Part shown: one piece after another, positions 59,933 through 64,000 of the stretch
How the letters are laid out: each line of letters begins with the position of its first letter
How positions within the stretch are numbered: the stretch's first letter is position 1
The notes under the pieces: generated by a model
Databases searched by the model: none
Told to the model about the DNA's origin: nothing
Seen by the model: only the letters and a program-made list of their open reading frames with translations
Source: Gilliamella sp. B3022
GTDB lineage: Bacteria; Pseudomonadota; Gammaproteobacteria; Enterobacterales; Orbaceae
Length of the DNA stretch: 64,000 bases
Direction of reading: 5' to 3'
Assembly: GCF_028751545.1 (NCBI RefSeq)
Contig: NZ_CP071867.1
Coordinates: 2,143,306-2,207,305 of the forward strand
Made by a program: the position numbers and the translations under genes

Positions 59933-60340
59933 CTAAAACGGGATGGAATCGTCGTCAAAATCCGTTTCTGGTGTTGATTGTGAATTGTTTTGTTGTTGCG
60001 ATTGTTGCTGACTAGGTTGAACTTGTCCATCCAATTTTTTAGTTGGTTGAATTTGATTTACACGCAAGCATGGCTTTGTGACTGTCACTCCGTTCTTTTC
60101 CCATTCTTCAACATAAAACTCACCACTTACAGCTACCAAATCACCTTTTTTAATATTTGGAGCAAAAATTTCTGCCACTTTGCCCCATATAACACACTTG
60201 ATCCATGCTGTTTTTTGATTATCTCCGTAACCAGCTTTAACTGGTAAACTAAATTCACTAACTGCTGTGCCGTTTTGTAAATACCGTAATTCAGCATCCT
60301 GACCGACGTTGCCTGTTGCTGTCATTGTATTAATTGCCAT
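59933..60340 (-). CDS. ssb: Phage single-stranded DNA-binding protein
   Basis: 135 aa. OB fold over residues 1-105 (MTATGNVGQDAELRYLQNG, AWIKCVIWGKVAEIF, KGDLVAVSGEFYVEEW), then a Gln-rich linker and the acidic tip DDDSIPF that recruits partner proteins. Together with the RecT-like and RecE-like genes upstream it forms a recombination module. Its start overlaps the previous gene by 11 bases. Confidence 0.92.
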   Translation of the reverse strand: MAINTMTATGNVGQDAELRYLQNGTAVSEFSLPVKAGYGDNQKTAWIKCVIWGKVAEIFAPNIKKGDLVAVSGEFYVEEWEKNGVTVTKPCLRVNQIQPTKKLDGQVQPSQQQSQQQNNSQSTPETDFDDDSIPF

Positions 60341-60641
60341 TTTCTCTCTCCAATTGGTTTTGCAGTTTCTGCAATGTTTTTTGAAATTTTTCTTCCCGTT
60401 TTTTAAATTGATTTATCACGCTCGACATTAAATGCTCTATAGCATCATTTTTTTTACAAAAATAATTTCCAGTCCATAATGGTCGAATCCACGAGGTTCT
60501 GTCATTATTTTTTATGATGATGCACTCATCATCGATCTGGCTAATTTTTTTTGTTTTTATGCGGGTCGATGATAGTGAGGGGGCTGCGAGATACAACAAA
60601 TCCCCAACTTTCAGTTTTTTCCATTCTTCAGGTGTAATCAT
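60330..60641 (-). CDS. Hypothetical phage protein between recT and ssb
   Basis: 103 aa from ATG 60641 (GAGG seven bases upstream; GTG 60647 is possible). N-terminal ITPEEWKKLKVGDLLYLAAPS resembles small beta-barrel folds, and the C-terminus is a Lys/Glu/Gln-rich coiled coil (KKREEKFQKTLQKLQNQLE). Function unknown. Confidence 0.6.
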   Translation of the reverse strand: MITPEEWKKLKVGDLLYLAAPSLSSTRIKTKKISQIDDECIIIKNNDRTSWIRPLWTGNYFCKKNDAIEHLMSSVINQFKKREEKFQKTLQKLQNQLERENGN

Positions 60642-60643
60642 AA

Positions 60644-61549
60644 TCACGCCTCAGGTAGTGGGATTTCATTAATTTCTTTAAGTCTTTCTATGTAAGCGCT
60701 TTCTGCTGCTGATAAAAACTCTGGATAATCACAAAAAATATTTCTTGCTGCTTGGATTAATTTTTCAAGCTTAGTTGTTAGCGTGGTTTCCTTAACTTTG
60801 GACAAATAATCTGACAGCCTATCTTCAAGTGCTTTATCTTGCGGTTCTTCATTTTTCGTTTGATTTGCAGTGTCCGCCTCATTTATTAACAGATTTGCAT
60901 CAGGAGGAGTAATGTCTTTTACAGTTTTTCTTGCTTCTTCTAATTCGTCAGTTGAGTAAACCCCTAAAATAACTTCAGGACAGTACAATCTAGCCCAGTA
61001 TTTGACGGCTAAATATGCTATTTGCTGTTTTGGAGCTGTTTTCCACAAAGGTGAGTTTCTGATTGTGACATTGCTTAAATATAATGGTTCTCCCCATGTT
61101 ATATTTTGTTCACCTGTTAAAATAGCACCAACCTTAATGCCCAAGTTTAGTTTAATTTCATCATCATGCTTTTTATCTGTTTTTTGGAATGCGTCCCAGT
61201 TACCTATATATTCATATTTGAATCTGCCGTTAATAGCTCCAGATGTTACAATTACGGCATTTACTAACTGTGCTTCATAGCCAAGCGTTCCATTTACTAT
61301 ATGTGTTTTTTGAGCCACCGCAAAAGGGTTCATTTTCCATTGTACCGCTTGCATAGTTACCGCCATGCAGTCAGCAACATTACCTGCCAAATGCTTTGGA
61401 ACTGTTGCTACTCCTTTCGCCATCACTTGCGAAAATTCTTGTATTCTCTGTAGCATTTGATGACTAAATACAGTGTTATTAACCTGTCCAATTGGTTGTT
61501 CGTGCTCTATAATTTCATTATTCATTGATAATTCATAAGTCATATTCAT
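60644..61549 (-). CDS. recT: RecT-family single-strand annealing protein
   Basis: 301 aa. The central region (about residues 60-215) has the RecT pattern: DCMAVTMQAVQWKMNPFAVAQKTH, GTLGYEAQLVNAVI, the WGEPLYLSNVTIRNSPLWKT segment and QIAYLAVKYWARLYCPEVILGVYS. It anneals complementary DNA strands during phage recombination. The C-terminal 85 residues are acidic and helical. It starts inside the 3' end of the RecE-like gene, the standard recE-recT pairing. Confidence 0.85.
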   Translation of the reverse strand: MNMTYELSMNNEIIEHEQPIGQVNNTVFSHQMLQRIQEFSQVMAKGVATVPKHLAGNVADCMAVTMQAVQWKMNPFAVAQKTHIVNGTLGYEAQLVNAVIVTSGAINGRFKYEYIGNWDAFQKTDKKHDDEIKLNLGIKVGAILTGEQNITWGEPLYLSNVTIRNSPLWKTAPKQQIAYLAVKYWARLYCPEVILGVYSTDELEEARKTVKDITPPDANLLINEADTANQTKNEEPQDKALEDRLSDYLSKVKETTLTTKLEKLIQAARNIFCDYPEFLSAAESAYIERLKEINEIPLPEA

Positions 61550-62354
61550 TTTTCCTTATCCATTGTGGTCTTTGAATTGTTTCTATACCGTCCCATTTAT
61601 TGCTTTTTAAACAAGATGCATATGTAAAAAGATTTTCTCTATACAGTCTGTACCCAACATTTAAATCATGTTCATCAAGTTGAATTACTCTAACTGGATA
61701 TTTACCGCAATCGATAACATCACTAACTGCAATAAATAAAAAAACAGGGTCGGAGTTAAATATTTCAGTATATCCATCGATATACATTGCTGCTTGAACG
61801 TGGTAGCGGTAATCTTCAATGCTTCTACCAAAATCATTAATATTACTTGTCTTTTTAACATCAACGATTATTGGTAAGTCATTAATTATTTTGTCGGGTC
61901 TAATTCTGCATAAAACATTAGTTTCAAAATCAGTCCAGTAAATAGAAGATTCACAATAACCGTCCATATCAAGTAATTTTTTTGCAATTGGATGTGCAAA
62001 AGCACTCTCTTGCATTAGCCGTAATTTCCGTTCTTCTTCTTCTGTGATAATGATTTTTTCGGGTGAATAATTTTCTTCCATAAATTGTTCGAGGTCTTTT
62101 TTACCTTGCGTTGTTCTACGGTCAAATGAAGGAACAACAATAAACCGCTCATTAAAGTGTTGCGGTTCTAAAAGAAGACAGTGTAGGGCTGTGCCAATGT
62201 CTAAAGCTTTCTTTTTTTCTTTATCTTCTGGTGCTTCTTGTCGCCATTTGTAAATTGCAGGGCTTTTTGCAATATCATCTAGATTAGACTTGCTCACACC
62301 CTCACTGTTGTGATAATCTTTATTAGATATATCGTAATAAATACCCTGTTTCAT
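61533..62354 (-). CDS. RecE-like PD-(D/E)XK exonuclease
   Basis: 273 aa corresponding to the C-terminal nuclease domain of RecE (exodeoxyribonuclease VIII, DUF3799 type): YHNSEGVSKSNLDDIAKSPAIYKW, LDIGTALHCLLLEP, catalytic CRIRPDKI and IIVDVKKT near residues 148-165, and YRYHVQAAMYIDGY. It degrades one strand from double-strand ends to supply ssDNA for the RecT-like protein. AAGGAG precedes the ATG. Confidence 0.87.
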   Translation of the reverse strand: MKQGIYYDISNKDYHNSEGVSKSNLDDIAKSPAIYKWRQEAPEDKEKKKALDIGTALHCLLLEPQHFNERFIVVPSFDRRTTQGKKDLEQFMEENYSPEKIIITEEEERKLRLMQESAFAHPIAKKLLDMDGYCESSIYWTDFETNVLCRIRPDKIINDLPIIVDVKKTSNINDFGRSIEDYRYHVQAAMYIDGYTEIFNSDPVFLFIAVSDVIDCGKYPVRVIQLDEHDLNVGYRLYRENLFTYASCLKSNKWDGIETIQRPQWIRKNEYDL

Positions 62355-62394
62355 GTTGGCTCCTTATTATCTTTTTCATTTTCTATAACCACTT

Positions 62395-62571
62395 TTAATC
62401 ACTCGCAATCTTAAACATCCATTGAAATAGCATAAACAACATCCCAATCGTTAGTACGCATGTACAAAAAAGGGCGTACATTTGTTCGCCCTTGTTTAGT
62501 CTATAATCATTTCTAAATCGGTCCATTTGATAAACATTGCAGCCGACATGATCTATGGGTATTGTGTTCAT
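62395..62571 (-). CDS. Small membrane protein of the prophage
   Basis: 58 aa from ATG 62571, with AGAGG 10 bases upstream. Hydrophilic N-terminus (NTIPIDHVGCNVYQMDRFRN), then one hydrophobic helix YALFCTCVLTIGMLFMLFQW. An ATG three codons earlier overlaps the pentapeptide gene stop (ATGA). Function unknown. Confidence 0.5.
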   Translation of the reverse strand: MNTIPIDHVGCNVYQMDRFRNDYRLNKGEQMYALFCTCVLTIGMLFMLFQWMFKIASD

Positions 62572-62576
62572 TGTTT

Positions 62577-63503
62577 TCATTCCTCTTTTAACCAATCTGG
62601 ACGCTCGCCCTTACCGCAATAAATATCAATGATATCAAGTAATCGCGGGTAAAATTGCAGAGCTTTTTTACCATCCATTTGGGCGATTTCTTTTTTTGAA
62701 AATTTGCGCCAATTATTTGCTGGGTGACATTCGTCTTCAACGCGGACGCAATCACCATTTGTTATTGATATGAAATAGGTTTCATCTAAAATAATGAATA
62801 TTGATTCAGGTAAATTAGCATCGCTCAAATCAGCACCGCGCAAATCAGCACCGCGCAAATTAGCACGGTTCAAATTAGCACCGCGCAAATCAGCACCGCG
62901 CAAATCAGCATCGATCAAATAAGCATCGCTCAAATCAGCACCGCGCAAATCAGCACTGTCCAAATTAGCACTGCGCAAATCAGCATCGATCAAATAAGCA
63001 TCGCTCAAATCAGCACCGCGCAAATTAGCACTGTCCAAATTAGCACTGCGCAAATTAGCATGGACCAAATTAGCACTGTCCAAATTAGCATCGATCAAAT
63101 CAGCATCGATCAAATAAGCACCGCTCAAATCAGCACCGCGCAAATCAGCACCGCTCAAATCAGCATCGATCAAATAAGCATCGCGCAAATCAGCACGGTT
63201 CAAATTAGCACCGCTCAAATTAGCATCGCGCAAATAAGCATCGATCAAATCAGCATCGCTCAAATCAGCACGGATCAAATTAGCATCGCGCAAATAAGCA
63301 TCGATCAAATCAGCACCGCGCAAATTAGCACCGCGCAAATTAGCACCGCGCAAATTAGCACTGTCCAAATCAGCACCGCGCAAATTAGCACGGCCCAAAT
63401 TAGCACTGTCCAAATTAGCACCGCGCAAATCAGCTTTTATTCCTTTCTTACCAAGACTGTCAATCCATATTTTGTGTTGTTCTAAAATTTCTCTAATATT
63501 CAT
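62577..63503 (-). CDS. Pentapeptide-repeat protein
   Basis: 308 aa. A short N-terminal helix (MNIREILEQHKIWIDSLGKK) leads into about 42 tandem A(D/N/Y)Lxx repeats over residues 24-232, which should form a right-handed quadrilateral beta-helix. A 76-residue C-terminal domain follows (ESIFIILDETYFISITNGDC and onward). Related repeat proteins mimic DNA (Qnr, MfpA), but most phage members have no known role. AAGAGA lies eight bases before ATG 63503; the frame is open further to 63563 across a terminator, so I reject that start. The repeat is nearly identical at DNA level. Confidence 0.88.
   Translation of the reverse strand: MNIREILEQHKIWIDSLGKKGIKADLRGANLDSANLGRANLRGADLDSANLRGANLRGANLRGADLIDAYLRDANLIRADLSDADLIDAYLRDANLSGANLNRADLRDAYLIDADLSGADLRGADLSGAYLIDADLIDANLDSANLVHANLRSANLDSANLRGADLSDAYLIDADLRSANLDSADLRGADLSDAYLIDADLRGADLRGANLNRANLRGADLRGADLSDANLPESIFIILDETYFISITNGDCVRVEDECHPANNWRKFSKKEIAQMDGKKALQFYPRLLDIIDIYCGKGERPDWLKEE
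62817..63434 (-). repeat. 15-bp tandem repeat array within the pentapeptide gene
   Basis: About 41 units of 15 bases of the form CAAAT(C/T/A)AGCA(C/T)(C/G)... on the plus strand, each one pentapeptide. Codon choice is almost fixed from unit to unit (GCN-GAT/AAT-TTG), more uniform than amino-acid conservation requires, which points to recent expansion or gene conversion. Confidence 0.9.
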
Positions 63504-63524
63504 TGTTTTATCTCTTAATTCTGT

Positions 63525-63547
63525 AAAAAAAGCCCTCAAGTGAGGGT
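63525..63547 (-). terminator. Intrinsic terminator just upstream of the pentapeptide gene
   Basis: Minus-strand CCCTCA/TGAGGG stem with a 2-base (CT) loop, followed by GC and seven T. It stands 22 bases before the pentapeptide ATG, leaving little room for a promoter. Confidence 0.75.
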
Positions 63548-63592
63548 AAATAGGATGTAGCAATGTGCCGTCTTTCCGAGCTGTCAGTATTT

Positions 63593-63748
63593 TTAATAAG
63601 AAAATACAATCAATTCTTCAGCTAATTCTTGTGAGTTGTAATGCTCAAATAGAATAGCTCCGTTATAAGTTAAATAACCGCTATAGTGACAATAAACAGT
63701 TCTGTACACATCGCCAACCTTCACACTAATATTTGAACTTGTAAACAT
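63593..63748 (-). CDS. Small phage protein, possibly truncated
   Basis: 51 aa: MFTSSNISVKVGDVYRTVYC, then HYSGYLTYNGAILFEHYN and ending LIVFSY. The pattern SNI...V.G.V..VYCH..GYL..NG.IL.EHYN is common to a longer phage protein family (about 100 aa), of which this would be only the N-terminal half. AAGG lies eight bases before the ATG. Confidence 0.6.
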   Translation of the reverse strand: MFTSSNISVKVGDVYRTVYCHYSGYLTYNGAILFEHYNSQELAEELIVFSY

Positions 63749-63838
63749 AATTTTTACCTTTTTAATTTATTGACCCACAATATTTTATCTCTTTAATTTA
63801 TAAAATTATCGCTACTGATGTTAATTAATGGTATTGAT

Positions 63839-64000
63839 TTATTTTTTATTCAATTCCGCTCTAGCCTGTGAATAACAAATGTCTATTATAAACTGATTAA
63901 ATATATTTTGATCAACGGCATTATTTTCTAAACAAATAGAAATTAGATCGATTATCAGCTGATCGTTGTTATTACTAAAATTTTGCATCAACTCATTTGC
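63839..64000 (-). CDS. 3' end of a phage gene running past the window edge
   Basis: Minus-strand frame open from the window end: 53 codons ending SQARAELNKK and TAA at 63839. The visible part (ELMQNFSNNNDQLIIDLISI and onward) is helical. A Met at 63988 could be the start but has no ribosome site, so the gene probably begins outside. Family not recognised. Confidence 0.45.
   Translation of the reverse strand, partial: ANELMQNFSNNNDQLIIDLISICLENNAVDQNIFNQFIIDICYSQARAELNKK

Noticed and set aside
62817-63434. CRISPR-like appearance of a regular short repeat
   Set aside because: Units are contiguous 15-mers with no spacers and encode a good pentapeptide protein; no cas genes are present.
63060-63485. 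Open frame of 141 codons on the plus strand made of QIS-type repeats
   Set aside because: It is the antisense shadow of the 15-bp pentapeptide repeat array; the repeat simply contains no stop in that frame, and there is no ribosome site.
63503-63563. Pentapeptide protein starting at the TTG at 63563
   Set aside because: The extra 20 codons cross a strong terminator hairpin and have no family similarity; ATG 63503 has a ribosome site.

Overview
The window is low-GC DNA whose core genes read as close relatives of enterobacterial and Pasteurellaceae genes (pyrG-eno, ilvIH, srmB, trmA, yaeP, waaC/waaF/hldD, cmoM, tamAB, dapB, bamE, dusA, rep). A low-GC gammaproteobacterium is well supported. A member of the Orbaceae (Gilliamella/Frischella/Orbus, insect-gut symbionts) is my best guess but is inferred from base composition and gene content only.

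Layout. Positions 1-6.0 kb: branched-chain amino acid synthesis (ilvIH), then CTP synthase and enolase (pyrG-eno). 6.2-8.2 kb: a VirK/YbjX-family gene and a lysine exporter (lysO). 8.5-14.7 kb: a glycerol/dihydroxyacetone unit: PTS-type DhaM, two small membrane proteins resembling the putative glycerol transporter subunits of Listeria dha operons, DhaK, DhaL, glycerol dehydrogenase, a triosephosphate isomerase and a SorC-type regulator. Together they would carry glycerol to DHA, DHAP and glyceraldehyde-3-phosphate using phosphoenolpyruvate through the PTS. 15-18.2 kb: pssA, a ydiK-type permease and a lipoprotein form of ecotin. 18.5-23.0 kb: potFGHI putrescine importer. 23.1-24.1 kb: FMN riboswitch and ribB. 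24.1-25.2 kb: gene-poor DNA, then an SMR efflux pair. 26-32 kb: peroxiredoxin, srmB, trmA, an sRNA-like transcription unit, a CusRS-like two-component system and yaeP. 32.2-38 kb: LPS heptose genes (hldD, waaF, waaC), cmoM, plsC and a stand-alone mnmD. 38-43.5 kb: tamA-tamB. 43.7-51.6 kb: a WapI-like immunity gene broken by an amber codon, hpt, tadA, dapB, fklB, bamE, dusA and rep.

From 51.88 kb to the window end an integrated phage-like element begins at tRNA-Arg(TCT). A P4-type integrase sits next to the tRNA and arm-type repeats lie between them. Leftward-reading genes follow: AlpA excisionase, an MT-A70 methyltransferase split by a one-base insertion, small phage proteins, DUF3850, Lar, a second methyltransferase, a DUF4942-type methyltransferase, SSB, RecT-like annealase, RecE-like nuclease and a pentapeptide-repeat protein. 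The right end lies outside the window.

Points most worth a second look: an sRNA-like unit antisense in the trmA-cusR gap; extra N-terminal membrane segments on both PotH and PotI; the dha operon with its uncharacterised membrane pair; the amber-interrupted immunity gene; two phage genes each with a one-base insertion in an A7 tract; a Lar fragment read out of frame inside another ORF; 10-bp phased integrase-arm repeats; and a DNA-level 15-bp repeat array in the pentapeptide gene.
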